The notes below the pieces were generated by a model. The model was not told the DNA's origin. It ran no database searches and worked only from the letters and a program-made list of their open reading frames with translations. A stretch of DNA of 64,000 nucleotides from Scleromatobacter humisilvae (GTDB lineage: Bacteria > Pseudomonadota > Gammaproteobacteria > Burkholderiales > Burkholderiaceae_C), in NCBI RefSeq assembly GCF_023231945.1, contig NZ_JAJLJH010000003.1, forward strand, positions 62,001-126,000, in the 5' to 3' direction. A program made the translations under genes and the position numbers. Below are positions 7,318 to 16,794 of the stretch, piece by piece (the first letter of the stretch is position 1; the number at the start of each line of letters is the position of its first letter).

Positions 7318-10098
7318 ATGCACGACGACCGCACTGTCACTTCATCGGACGCCGCCGGCGCCTGGTGGCGTGCCGCCGCGGCGCTTTCCTGGGTCGGCGG
7401 CGTGGCGTGGCAGTTGCAGCAGCAGACACTGTGGGTCCGCGATGCGTATCCACTGATTGATGCCGCGGCGCTGGTCATGCTGCTTGTCGCCTTGCGACGC
7501 CGATGGCGTGTCGGCATCTGCGTCGCCGTGGCCACGGCCGGCTTCGGCTATGCGGGTTGGCGCGCGGACGCCCGCCTCGCCGATGCGCTCGCGCCCGCAT
7601 GGGAGGGCTGCGATGTCGAGCTCGTCGGCGTCATCGACGACATGCCGCAGCTCGCGCAGGACGGCGAGCACTTCGCCTTCGTCGTCGAGTCGGCGCGGGC
7701 GCTCGGGATGACCTCGCGCGAACTGAAGCGAGTGCGCTCGCTGGACGTCGCGGCCGGGCGTCCGTTGCCCGACGCGGTCGCCCAGGCCGAGGAGGCGGCG
7801 GCACGCGACCACGCCTCGAGCGACGGCTTCGACGAGGACGACGACAGCCCGGCCGCGGCGGCGCCGTCGCCCGGCGCCGGCGGGCCGGTCGTCCCGTCGC
7901 GCGTCTGGCTCGCATGGAGCCGCAACCAGCGCGACGACCGCGCGGTCGCGGCGTCGCCCGCGCCCTTGCGCGCCGGCCAGCGCTGGCGCCTGCCGGTGCG
8001 CCTGCGGCGTCCGCACGGCGCGATGAATCCCGACGGCTTCGACGCCGAGCTGTGGTTGTTCGACCAGGGCCTGCGCGCGACCGGCACGGTGCGCGGCAAC
8101 GGCCAGTTGCTGGACACCTCGTGGGCGCCGGTCGCGACTGCTCGCCAATGGGTGCGCGACCGGTTGATGCTCAGCGCGCAATCGGCCGACGACGCCGCGG
8201 CCACCGGCGCGCTGGCGGCGCTGGCCGTCGGCGACCAGGCCGCCATCGACGGGCCGGGCTGGGAGGTGTTCCGCAACACGGGCGTCGCGCACCTGATGTC
8301 GATCTCGGGCCTGCACATCACCATGCTGGGCTGGCTGGGCGGCGCGGCGGTCGGCGCGGTGTGGCGGCGTTCGGAGCGTGCGGCGCTGTGGCTGCCGACC
8401 CCCGCGGCCGCGCGCTGGGGCGGCGTCGCGGTGGCCTGGCTCTACGCGCTGCTGGCGGGCTGGGGCGTGCCGGCGCAGCGCACGGTGCTGATGCTGGCGG
8501 CCACGGCGTTCCTGCGCAGCGCGGGTCTGAACTGGCCGGCATCGCTGGTGGCGCTGGGCGCGATGGTGCCGGTGACCTTGCTCGACCCCTGGGCGCTGCT
8601 TCAACCGGGGTTCTGGCTGTCGTTCGCGGCGGTCGGGCTGTTGATGGTGTCCGAGCCCGCGCGCGAGGCCGTGGCCGCGCGCGCGCGGGACGCGAGCCCG
8701 CACGTTGGCGCGCGCACGGACGCCGGGGACGGTGCCGTGCCGACGTGCGCGTCGAGAAAGGCGCAGCGACCGTCGCCAGGGTGGCGCGCGGCCGCACTGC
8801 GATTCGGATCGGGCCTGCGTCGGCTTGGCCACGGGGTCGCCGCGGAACTGCGCGGCGGCGTGCGGGCCCAGGTCATCGCGAGCGTCGGCTTGGCGCCGTT
8901 GACGCTGGTGGCCTTCGAGCAGCTGTCGCTGGTCGGGCTGCTGGCCAACCTCGTCGCCGAGCCCTGGGTGACGCTGGTGGTGACGCCGTTGACGCTGCTG
9001 GGCGTCGCGCTGCCGCCCCTGTGGCAACTGGCGGCGCTGGCCTTGAAGCCCTTGCTGGCGTTCCTGGCCTGGCTCGCGCGATGGCCGCAGGCCAGCGTCC
9101 ACGTCGCGACGGCGCCTGGCTGGGCACTGGTGGCCGGGCTCGCGGGCGGCGCCCTGCTGATGCTGCCGCTGCCTTGGCGCGTGCGCGCGCTCGGCGCGGC
9201 GATGCTGCCGCCGCTGCTGTGGCCCTTCGTCGCGCGGCCGCCGCCCGGACGCTTCGAGCTGGTGGCGGCCGACGTCGGGCAAGGCACCGCGGTGCTGGTG
9301 CGCACGCACGCGCACCTGCTGCTGTTCGACACCGGCCCGCGCTTCGGCGACGACAACGACGCCGGCAAGCGCCTGCTGCTGCCGTTGATGCAGGCGCGCG
9401 GCGAGCCCCGGGTCGACGTGCTGATGCTGAGCCATGCCGACGCCGACCACGTGGGCGGCGCGCAGTCCATCATCGACCGGATGCCGGTGCTCGCGCTGCG
9501 CAGCTCGCTCGCGGCCGACAATCCGTTGCGCGCGAACCCGCTGCCGCATGTCGCCTGCGAGGCCGGACAGGGCTGGTCGTGGGACGGCGTGCGCTTCGCG
9601 ATCCTTCACCCTTTCGCAAGCGACTATCGACCCGGCGCGAAGACCAACGCGCTGAGCTGCGTGCTGCGCGTCGTCGGCGCGGACGGCGCGAGCGCGTTGC
9701 TGACCGGCGACGTCGAGGCGCCCGGCGAGGCGCGGCTCGTCGCCCGCGCGCGCGGCGAGCCCGCCGCGGCGCTGCGCAGCGACGTGCTGGTCGTGCCCCA
9801 TCACGGCAGCCACACGTCGTCGACCGACGCCTTCCTCGACGCCGTGCGTCCCCAGGTGGCGGTGATCCAGGTCGGCTACCGCAGCCGTTACGGCCATCCG
9901 GCCCCCGAGGTCGTGGCGCGCTACGCCGCACATGGCATCCCGGTCGTGCGCACCGACCACTGCGGCGCCTGGCTGTGGGCCGGCGGCGGGGCGCGCTGTA
10001 CCCGGACGCTGCGGCGGCGCTACTGGCAGTGGCAGGGGACGGATGAGCCGTCGACACCGGCGTGGCCCGGGTCGCGCGGCCCTCCGCCCGACCCCTGA
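7318..10098 (+). CDS. comEC: DNA internalisation competence protein ComEC/Rec2
   Basis: Inner-membrane channel that carries single-stranded DNA into the cytoplasm during natural transformation. From the ATG at 7318 it is 926 residues. The N-terminal half holds membrane segments and a soluble domain (DUF4131-like, with an acidic low-complexity stretch FDEDDDSP). The central Competence domain shows VFRNTGVAHLMSISGLHITM and YALLAGWGVPAQRT. The C-terminal metallo-beta-lactamase domain has ADVGQGTAVLV, the metal motif HADADHVGG and VVPHHGSHTSS. All three expected modules are present in order. The start is preferred over an upstream in-frame one because 7318 begins family-like sequence. Confidence 0.93.
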   Translation: MHDDRTVTSSDAAGAWWRAAAALSWVGGVAWQLQQQTLWVRDAYPLIDAAALVMLLVALRRRWRVGICVAVATAGFGYAGWRADARLADALAPAWEGCDVELVGVIDDMPQLAQDGEHFAFVVESARALGMTSRELKRVRSLDVAAGRPLPDAVAQAEEAAARDHASSDGFDEDDDSPAAAAPSPGAGGPVVPSRVWLAWSRNQRDDRAVAASPAPLRAGQRWRLPVRLRRPHGAMNPDGFDAELWLFDQGLRATGTVRGNGQLLDTSWAPVATARQWVRDRLMLSAQSADDAAATGALAALAVGDQAAIDGPGWEVFRNTGVAHLMSISGLHITMLGWLGGAAVGAVWRRSERAALWLPTPAAARWGGVAVAWLYALLAGWGVPAQRTVLMLAATAFLRSAGLNWPASLVALGAMVPVTLLDPWALLQPGFWLSFAAVGLLMVSEPAREAVAARARDASPHVGARTDAGDGAVPTCASRKAQRPSPGWRAAALRFGSGLRRLGHGVAAELRGGVRAQVIASVGLAPLTLVAFEQLSLVGLLANLVAEPWVTLVVTPLTLLGVALPPLWQLAALALKPLLAFLAWLARWPQASVHVATAPGWALVAGLAGGALLMLPLPWRVRALGAAMLPPLLWPFVARPPPGRFELVAADVGQGTAVLVRTHAHLLLFDTGPRFGDDNDAGKRLLLPLMQARGEPRVDVLMLSHADADHVGGAQSIIDRMPVLALRSSLAADNPLRANPLPHVACEAGQGWSWDGVRFAILHPFASDYRPGAKTNALSCVLRVVGADGASALLTGDVEAPGEARLVARARGEPAAALRSDVLVVPHHGSHTSSTDAFLDAVRPQVAVIQVGYRSRYGHPAPEVVARYAAHGIPVVRTDHCGAWLWAGGGARCTRTLRRRYWQWQGTDEPSTPAWPGSRGPPPDP

Positions 10099-10631
10099 CG
10101 GCGGCCGCGTCGCCAAGGCTGCCGGGCGACCGATACGCGTGCCCGTTGACTCGCGAGTCCGCGGGCCCGCCTGTGCACCTGTCCAACAGTCCGTCGGAAG
10201 GCGAGACCGCCGTGGCTGCCAGCCGCCAGGGGCGCCAGGGCCGCCAGGGCTGTCAGGGCGGCCAGGCCGCCAGGCTGCCAGGCTGCCGGGCTGCCAGGCT
10301 GCCAGGCTGCCGCCGATGCCCTCAGGGCGCCCGCCTGCCAGCGTCGGTGCCGGTGCGCGCCCAGCGACGCCCGGCCTTGCCATGGTGCGGGCCGGCGTGT
10401 CGGCGAGCTCAATGTGGTGCGCGACAACGCGTCGCCGGGCGCCGCATTGCACACCGGCGGTGCGTCGTCGATACTGGGGTGGCCAGTCCGCACGCCGGAA
10501 CGGCGCTGTCGGCCGGTTTGGCGGGCATCGCCGCCAGGACGGGGCGCCGGGGTCGGCTGGATCGGTTGTTGCTATGCATTCACACGGAACGCCGCGCGGC
10601 GCGGCGCCGCACCAGGGAGCCCGAGCTCGCC
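10099..10631 (+). other. Intergenic region between comEC and the ATP-grasp operon
   Basis: A 533-base stretch with no recognisable gene. Its left half holds a tandem repeat (10,210-10,308). Its right half (about 10,560-10,631) contains TTGTTGCTATGCATTC, a possible extended minus-10 element, and ends with GGGAGC about 10 bases before the ATG at 10,632. Long open frames across it have no family-like sequence. Confidence 0.5.
10210..10308 (+). repeat. Short tandem repeat, GCCAGGCT units
   Basis: Five consecutive 8-base units GCCAGGCT (one with a single change, GCCGGGCT) occupy 10,269-10,308. Degenerate 9-base relatives (GCCAGGGGC, GCCAGGGCC and similar) extend the array upstream to about 10,210. 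The unit length is not a multiple of three and no gene covers it. Confidence 0.85.
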
Positions 10632-12140
10632 ATGAATTCGCCTTTCGATGAAATGCACGCCGCGGGCAACGCGGTGCGTGAGCATTACAAGGACTACGCG
10701 CGCTGGCTGGCCGAGCAGCCGGCCGACCTGATGCGCGACCGTCGGAACGAGGCCGAGCTGATCTTCCGGCGGGTCGGCATCACCTTCGCCGTCTATGGCG
10801 ACAAGGACTCCGGCGAGGGCACCGAGCGGCTGATCCCGTTCGACCAGATCCCGCGCGTGATCCCGTCGCACGAGTGGCGCGAGATGGAGAAGGGCCTGGC
10901 GCAGCGGGTCACCGCGCTCAACCGGTTCATCCACGACGTCTACCACGAGCAGGAGATCCTCAAGGCCGGCATCGTGCCGCGCGAGCAGGTCGTCGACAAC
11001 GCGCAGTTCCGCCCCGAGATGATCGGCGTGAACGTGCCGGGCGACGTCTACTCGCACATCGCGGGCGTCGACATCGTGCGTGCCGGCAACGCCGACGGCA
11101 CCGGCAGCTACTTCGTGCTGGAGGACAACCTGCGGGTGCCCAGCGGCGTGTCCTACATGCTCGAGAACCGCAAGATGATGATGCGGCTGTTCCCCGAGCT
11201 GTTCTCCATGCACGCGGTCGCGCCGGTCGCGCACTACCCCGACCTGCTGCTCGAGACGCTGCGCAGCGTCGCCCCGGGCGGCAGCAACGATCCGACCGTC
11301 GTCGTGCTGACCCCCGGCATGTACAACTCGGCCTACTTCGAGCACGCCTTCCTCGCGCAGCAGATGGGCGTGGAGCTGGTCGAGGGCCAGGACCTGTTCG
11401 TCAAGGACGACTTCGTCTACATGCGCACGACGCAGGGCCCGAAGCGTGTCGACGTGATCTACCGCCGCCTCGACGACGACTTCCTCGATCCGGAAGTCTT
11501 CCGCAAGGATTCGACGCTGGGCTGCGCGGGGCTGCTGCGCGCGTACAAGGCCGGCAACGTGACGCTGTCCAACGCGATCGGCACCGGCGTGGGCGACGAC
11601 AAGTCGATCTATCCATACGTGCCGAAGATGATCGAGTTCTACCTCGGCGAGAAGCCGATCCTCAACAACGTGCCCACCTACCAGTGCCGCGACCCGAAGG
11701 AGCTGAGCTACGTGCTGGCCAACCTGGCCGAGCTCGTCGTCAAGGAGGTGCACGGCGCCGGCGGCTACGGCATGCTGGTCGGGCCCGCGGCCACCAAGGC
11801 CGAGGTCGAGGCGTTCCGCCAGGTGCTCGTCGCCAACCCGGGGAACTACATCGCGCAGCCGACGCTGAGCCTGTCGACGTGTCCGACCTACGTCGAGTCG
11901 GGCATCGCGCCGCGCCACATCGACCTGCGGCCCTACGTGCTGTCCGGCAAGGAAGTGCAGATGGTGCCGGGCGGACTCACGCGCGTGGCGTTGAAGGCGG
12001 GGTCGCTGGTCGTCAACAGCAGCCAGGGCGGCGGCACGAAGGACACCTGGGTGCTGGAGGCGGAGCCGCAGGCGCAGAAGGGCGCGCCGACGCCGCCGCA
12101 GGCCCCGTCGCAGTCGCAATCGCAAACGAAATCGGCCTGA
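10632..12140 (+). CDS. Circularly permuted ATP-grasp protein (DUF404/DUF407)
   Basis: A 502-residue member of the circularly permuted ATP-grasp family, predicted to ligate a carboxylate to an amine with ATP. Start MNSPFDEMHAAGNAVREHY at 10,632. Family landmarks are DRRNEAELIFRRVGITFAVYGD (about 36-57), PRVIPSHEWREMEKGLAQR (about 75-94), VLEDNLRVPSGVSYMLENR (about 160-178) and the late GGYGMLVGPAATKAE. The C-terminal tail is a Ser/Gln-rich SQSQSQTKSA. It is followed after 14 bases by an alpha-E gene and then a transglutaminase, an arrangement proposed to be a peptide-synthesis and processing system of unknown product. Confidence 0.88.
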   Translation: MNSPFDEMHAAGNAVREHYKDYARWLAEQPADLMRDRRNEAELIFRRVGITFAVYGDKDSGEGTERLIPFDQIPRVIPSHEWREMEKGLAQRVTALNRFIHDVYHEQEILKAGIVPREQVVDNAQFRPEMIGVNVPGDVYSHIAGVDIVRAGNADGTGSYFVLEDNLRVPSGVSYMLENRKMMMRLFPELFSMHAVAPVAHYPDLLLETLRSVAPGGSNDPTVVVLTPGMYNSAYFEHAFLAQQMGVELVEGQDLFVKDDFVYMRTTQGPKRVDVIYRRLDDDFLDPEVFRKDSTLGCAGLLRAYKAGNVTLSNAIGTGVGDDKSIYPYVPKMIEFYLGEKPILNNVPTYQCRDPKELSYVLANLAELVVKEVHGAGGYGMLVGPAATKAEVEAFRQVLVANPGNYIAQPTLSLSTCPTYVESGIAPRHIDLRPYVLSGKEVQMVPGGLTRVALKAGSLVVNSSQGGGTKDTWVLEAEPQAQKGAPTPPQAPSQSQSQTKSA

Positions 12141-12154
12141 GGAGACCTGCAAAG

Positions 12155-13108
12155 ATGCTTTCCCGCACCGCCGACCACCTGTTCTGGATGTCGCGCTACA
12201 TGGAGCGCGCCGAGAACACCGCGCGCATGCTCGACGTCAACTACCAGACCGCGCTGCTGCCGCAATCCGACGCCGTCGCCGAGCTGGGCTGGCGCGGGCT
12301 GCTGGCCATCAGCGAGCTCACCGGCGACTACACCAAGCGCTATGGCGACATCCATCCGGCCAAGCTGATGGAGTTCATGGTCGCCGACGAGGAAAACCCG
12401 TCGTCTATCGTCAGCTGCCTGCGTGCCGCGCGCGAGAACGCCCGCGCCGTGCGGGGCACGCTCACCACCGAGGTCTGGGAGACGACCAACCAGACCTGGC
12501 TCGAGTTCAACAAGCTGCTGGCCAGCGGCGAGCTGCGGCGCGATCCGGCCAACGTGTTCGAATGGGTCAAGTTCCGCTCGCACCTGTCGCGCGGCGTCGT
12601 CGTGGGCACCATGCTGCAGGACGAGGCCTTTCACTTCGTGCGCATCGGCTCGTTCCTCGAGCGGGCCGACAACACGGCGCGCATGCTGGACGTCAAGTTC
12701 CACGACGTCGACAGCGACTTCTACGGCCACGCCGACGAGCGCGACAACGAGTACGAGTTCTATCACTGGTCGGCGATCCTGCGCTCGGTGTCCGGCTTCG
12801 AGGTCTATCGCAAGGTCTACCGCAACGTGATCCAGCCCGAGAAGGTGGCCGAGCTGCTGATCCTGCGCGCCGACATGCCGCGCTCGCTGGCGCACTGCAT
12901 GAACCGCATGAGCAGCAACTTGCGCTCCGTCGCCAACGCGAACTCGGGCGAGACGCTGCGCCGCGCCGGCCGTCTCGAGGCCGACCTGCGCTATGGCCGC
13001 ATCGACGAGATCCTGTCCACCGGCCTGCACGCGTTCCTGACACAGTTCCTGGCGAACGTCGGCGAGCTGGGCGTGGGCATCAGCAAGGACTTCCTCGTCA
13101 CGCAGTGA
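12155..13108 (+). CDS. Alpha-E domain protein (DUF403)
   Basis: A 317-residue, almost entirely helical protein. The opening MLSRTADHLFWMSRYMERAENTARML is seen as SRTADHLFWMSRYMERAEN, the signature of the alpha-E family, and a related motif recurs at about residue 165 (FLERADNTARMLDVKFH). A GGAG ribosome site precedes the ATG at 12,155. Alpha-E proteins occur almost only next to circularly permuted ATP-grasp and transglutaminase genes and are thought to be partners or scaffolds; no catalytic role is established. Confidence 0.9.
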   Translation: MLSRTADHLFWMSRYMERAENTARMLDVNYQTALLPQSDAVAELGWRGLLAISELTGDYTKRYGDIHPAKLMEFMVADEENPSSIVSCLRAARENARAVRGTLTTEVWETTNQTWLEFNKLLASGELRRDPANVFEWVKFRSHLSRGVVVGTMLQDEAFHFVRIGSFLERADNTARMLDVKFHDVDSDFYGHADERDNEYEFYHWSAILRSVSGFEVYRKVYRNVIQPEKVAELLILRADMPRSLAHCMNRMSSNLRSVANANSGETLRRAGRLEADLRYGRIDEILSTGLHAFLTQFLANVGELGVGISKDFLVTQ

Positions 13109-13203
13109 CCCGCACGGCGCGCCGCACGCCGGCGCGCCGTCCACGTTTCGAGTCCGCCGCCGGCATCGGCGTGCGGGCCAGCATTTTTTTGGGGAGTTCG
13201 TCC

Positions 13204-16200
13204 TTGGCCATCCACGTCGCACTGAGTCACGTCACGCACTACAAGTACGACCGGCTCGTCTCGCTCGGCCCGCAGATCGTGCGCCTGCGTCCGGCGCCGC
13301 ACTGCCGCACCACGATCCTGTCGTACTCGCTGAAGATCGAGCCGGCCGACCACTTCATCAACTGGCAGCAGGATCCGTTCGCCAACTATCTCGCGCGCCT
13401 GGTGTTCCCGGAGAAGACGCGCGAGTTCAAGGTGACCGTCGATCTGGTCGCCGAGATGGCGGTCTACAACCCGTTCGACTTCTTCCTTGAGGACAGCGCC
13501 GAAAAGTTCCCGTTCAAGTACGACGAGGCGCTGGCCACCGAGCTCGCGCCCTACACGGTCGTCGATGAGCAGGGTCCCGCGTTCGACGCCTTCGTCGCGA
13601 GCATCCCGCTCGAGCCCACGGCGACGATGGACTTCCTCGTCTCGCTGAACCAGCGCCTGCAGGGCGACATCCGCTACCTGATCCGCATGGAGCCCGGCGT
13701 GCAGACGCCCGAGGAGACGCTGACGCTGGCCTCCGGTTCGTGCCGCGACTCCGGCTGGCTGATGGTGCAGGTGCTGCGCAAGCTGGGCCTGGCGGCGCGC
13801 TTCGTCTCGGGCTACCTGATCCAGCTCGCGCCCGACCAGAAGGCGCTCGACGGCCCCAGCGGCACCGAGATCGACTTCACCGACCTGCACGCCTGGTGCG
13901 AGGTCTACCTGCCCGGCGCCGGCTGGATCGGCTTCGACCCGACCTCGGGCCTGCTCGCCGGCGAGGGCCACGTGCCGCTGGCGTGCACGCCGCAGCCCTC
14001 GAGCGCGGCGCCGATCAGCGGCGGCGTCGACGAGTCCGAGGTGGAGTTCAGCCACCACATGGCCGTCACGCGCATCTGGGAGTCGCCGCGCGTCACGCTG
14101 CCGTATTCCGAGGAGCAGTGGCAGGCGGTGCTGCGGCTGGGCGAGCAGGTCGACGCGCAGCTGGTGGCCGGCGACGTCCGCCTGACGATGGGCGGCGAGC
14201 CCACGTTCGTCTCGATCGACGACCGCGACGGCGCCGAATGGAACACCGACGCGCTGGGCCCGACCAAGCGCATGCGCGCGCAGGAGCTGGTGCTGCGGCT
14301 GCGCGACCACTACGGCGCCGGCGGCTTCCTGCACTACGGCCAGGGCAAGTGGTATCCGGGCGAGCAGTTGCCGCGCTGGGCGCTGTCGATCTGCTGGCGC
14401 GCGGACGGCACGCCGTGCTGGAACGACCCGTCGCTGTTCGCCGACGAGCGCGTCCCGCAGAACTACACCGCGGCCGATGCCCAGCGCTTCGGCCGGACGC
14501 TGGCGCGCAAGCTGGGGCTGGTCGACACCACGGTGCAGGCCGGCTTCGAGGACACGTTCTACTACCTCTGGCGCGAGCGCCAGCTGCCGGTCAACGTCGA
14601 TCCGTTCGAGTCCCGGCTGTCCGACGAACTCGAACGCAACCGCCTGCGCCGCGTCTACACGCAAGGGCTGGACGCGCCCGTCGGCTACGTGCTGCCGCTG
14701 CGCCGCGAGCCCGGCCCGGGCCTGGTCGGCGGCCGCTGGGTCACCGGCCCGTGGCACTTCCGCGGCGAGCGCATGTACCTGATCCCGGGCGATTCGCCGA
14801 TGGGCTATCGGCTGCCGCTCGACTCGCTCGCCTGGGTGCGCGAGAACGAATACCCGTACATGATCGAGCGCGATCCGATGGATTCGCGCGGCGCCTTGCC
14901 GACGTCGTTCCCGGTCGCGGGCGGTACGCCGTCGACGACGGTGCCGGGGGTGTTCGGTGCGCGCGGCGCGGTCGGATCGGCCGGCGGCGGCGCGCCGATC
15001 TCGCCGCAGTCCGCGGCCGATGCCAGGGCGGTGCCGACACGCATCGTCGGCGGCGTCACGCCGGGCGCGACGGGCGCCGCCGCGACGCTGGCCGCCAATC
15101 GCGCGGCCAACGCCGCCGCGAGCGCCTCGCCGTCGCCGGTCGACGAACGCATTCCCGGCAAGTTCGAGTCGGCCAACTGGGTCACGCGTTCGGCGCTGTG
15201 CATCGAGGTGCGCGACCCGCGCCGCGCCAACGGCCCGAAGGCCGAGCGCGTGGGCTCGCCGAGCGGCGTGATGTACGTGTTCATGCCGCCGCTGGAGCGC
15301 CTGGAGGACTACCTCGAGTTGCTCGCCGCGATCGAGGCCACCTGCCGGGAGCTGGGCACGAAGATCGTGCTGGAGGGCTATCCGCCGCCGCGCGATCCGC
15401 GCCTGAAGCTGCTGCAGGTCACGCCCGATCCCGGTGTCATCGAGGTCAACATCCACCCGGCCTTCAACTGGACGGAGTTGGTCGAGCACACCGAGTTCCT
15501 GTATCACGCGGCGTGGGAGTCGCGGCTGTCCACCGAGAAGTTCCTGATCGACGGCAAGCACACCGGCACCGGCGGCGGCAACCACTTCGTGCTGGGGGGT
15601 GCGACGCCGTCCGACTCGCCGTTCCTGCGCCGCCCCGACGTCCTCGGCAGCCTGCTGGCGTACTGGCACAACCACCCGTCGCTGAGCTATCTGTTCTCCG
15701 GCCTGTTCATCGGTCCGACCAGCCAGGCGCCGCGCATCGACGAGGCGCGCAACGACCAGCTCTACGAACTCGAGATCGCGCTGGCCGAGATCGCGCGCGC
15801 CACGCGCGAGCGCGGCGACACGGTGCCGCCGTGGCTCGTGGATCGCAGCCTGCGCAACATCCTGGTCGACGCCACCGGCAATACGCACCGCAGCGAGTTC
15901 TGCATCGACAAGCTGTACTCGCCCGACTCGTCTACCGGACGCCTCGGCCTGCTGGAGCTGCGCGCGTTCGAGATGCCGCCGCATTCGCGCATGAGCATCG
16001 TGCAGCAGCTGCTGCTGCGCGCGCTGGTGGCGCGTTTCTGGGCCAAGGCCTACGACCAGCCGCTGGTGCGCTGGGGCACCGAGCTGCACGACCGCTTCCT
16101 GCTGCCGCATTTCATCCAGACCGACTTCGCGGACGTGCTGCTCGAGATGACCGACGCCGGCATGGCCTTCGACCCCGAGTGGTTCGCGCCGCACCTGGAG

Positions 16201-16749
16201 TTCCGCTTCCCGAAGGTGGGCGAATTCGCAGCGGGCGGCGTGCACGTGACGCTGCGCAATGCGCTGGAGCCCTGGCACGTGATGGGCGAGGAGGGCAGCG
16301 CCGGCGGCACGGTGCGCTATGTCGACTCGTCGCTGGAACGCATCGAGCTGAAGGTGACCGGCCTGATCGACTCGCGCCACGTGCTCACCGTCAACGGCCA
16401 GCCGGTGCCGCTGCAGCCGACGGGCAGGGTCGGCGAGTTCGTCGGCGGCGTGCGCTACCGCGCGTGGCAGCCGCCGTCGGGGCTGCATCCGACGATTCCC
16501 GTCCAGGCGCCGCTGACGGTCGACCTGGTGGACCGGTGGTCGCAGCGGTCGATGGGCGGCTGCCAGTACCACGTGGCGCATCCGGGCGGTCGCAACTATG
16601 CAACGCTTCCGGTCAATGCGTACGAGGCGGAGAGCCGCCGGCTGGCGCGTTTCTTCGCGCTCGGCCATACACCTGGGAAAATGGCGGTGTCGCGGCCGCA
16701 GCGCAGCCTGGAGTTTCCGTTCACACTCGATCTGCGCCGAAACCGCTAG
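13204..16749 (+). CDS. Large transglutaminase-like protease with DUF2126 region
   Basis: A 1,181-residue protein with an N-terminal bacterial transglutaminase-N domain and a transglutaminase core. The Cys-His-Asp triad is visible: Cys in [16 protein letters not shown], His in [16 protein letters not shown] and Asp in IGFDPTSGL. The long remainder matches the DUF2126 type, including [19 protein letters not shown] low-complexity Ala/Gly/Pro linker at about residues 565-650 separates two parts. The start is the TTG at 13,204: GGGGAG lies 7 bases upstream and the protein then begins [16 protein letters not shown] as relatives do. Such proteins probably cleave or cross-link peptides made by the neighbouring ATP-grasp. 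Confidence 0.88.
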   Translation: MAIHVALSHVTHYKYDRLVSLGPQIVRLRPAPHCRTTILSYSLKIEPADHFINWQQDPFANYLARLVFPEKTREFKVTVDLVAEMAVYNPFDFFLEDSAEKFPFKYDEALATELAPYTVVDEQGPAFDAFVASIPLEPTATMDFLVSLNQRLQGDIRYLIRMEPGVQTPEETLTLASGSCRDSGWLMVQVLRKLGLAARFVSGYLIQLAPDQKALDGPSGTEIDFTDLHAWCEVYLPGAGWIGFDPTSGLLAGEGHVPLACTPQPSSAAPISGGVDESEVEFSHHMAVTRIWESPRVTLPYSEEQWQAVLRLGEQVDAQLVAGDVRLTMGGEPTFVSIDDRDGAEWNTDALGPTKRMRAQELVLRLRDHYGAGGFLHYGQGKWYPGEQLPRWALSICWRADGTPCWNDPSLFADERVPQNYTAADAQRFGRTLARKLGLVDTTVQAGFEDTFYYLWRERQLPVNVDPFESRLSDELERNRLRRVYTQGLDAPVGYVLPLRREPGPGLVGGRWVTGPWHFRGERMYLIPGDSPMGYRLPLDSLAWVRENEYPYMIERDPMDSRGALPTSFPVAGGTPSTTVPGVFGARGAVGSAGGGAPISPQSAADARAVPTRIVGGVTPGATGAAATLAANRAANAAASASPSPVDERIPGKFESANWVTRSALCIEVRDPRRANGPKAERVGSPSGVMYVFMPPLERLEDYLELLAAIEATCRELGTKIVLEGYPPPRDPRLKLLQVTPDPGVIEVNIHPAFNWTELVEHTEFLYHAAWESRLSTEKFLIDGKHTGTGGGNHFVLGGATPSDSPFLRRPDVLGSLLAYWHNHPSLSYLFSGLFIGPTSQAPRIDEARNDQLYELEIALAEIARATRERGDTVPPWLVDRSLRNILVDATGNTHRSEFCIDKLYSPDSSTGRLGLLELRAFEMPPHSRMSIVQQLLLRALVARFWAKAYDQPLVRWGTELHDRFLLPHFIQTDFADVLLEMTDAGMAFDPEWFAPHLEFRFPKVGEFAAGGVHVTLRNALEPWHVMGEEGSAGGTVRYVDSSLERIELKVTGLIDSRHVLTVNGQPVPLQPTGRVGEFVGGVRYRAWQPPSGLHPTIPVQAPLTVDLVDRWSQRSMGGCQYHVAHPGGRNYATLPVNAYEAESRRLARFFALGHTPGKMAVSRPQRSLEFPFTLDLRRNR

Positions 16750-16761
16750 TTGCCCCGCAAG

Positions 16762-16781
16762 AAGGCGGCCCCGGCCGCCTT
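16762..16781 (+). terminator. Possible terminator hairpin between the two ATP-grasp/transglutaminase sets
   Basis: An 8-bp stem (AAGGCGGC / GCCGCCTT) with a CCCG loop is followed by TGTCTTGTC. It lies 12 bases after the stop of the large transglutaminase gene. If it works, the next gene cannot start at the TTG at 16,750, whose reading would pass through the hairpin. The T-tract is weak. Confidence 0.45.
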
Positions 16782-16794
16782 TGTCTTGTCCCCG

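Noticed and set aside
7342-10452. Long minus-strand frame opposite comEC
   Set aside because: Composition is typical of an antisense shadow and comEC has all its domains on the plus strand.
12562-13203. Upstream extension of the large transglutaminase gene to 12,562
   Set aside because: It overlaps the alpha-E gene in another frame; the TTG at 13,204 has a good ribosome site and family-like start.
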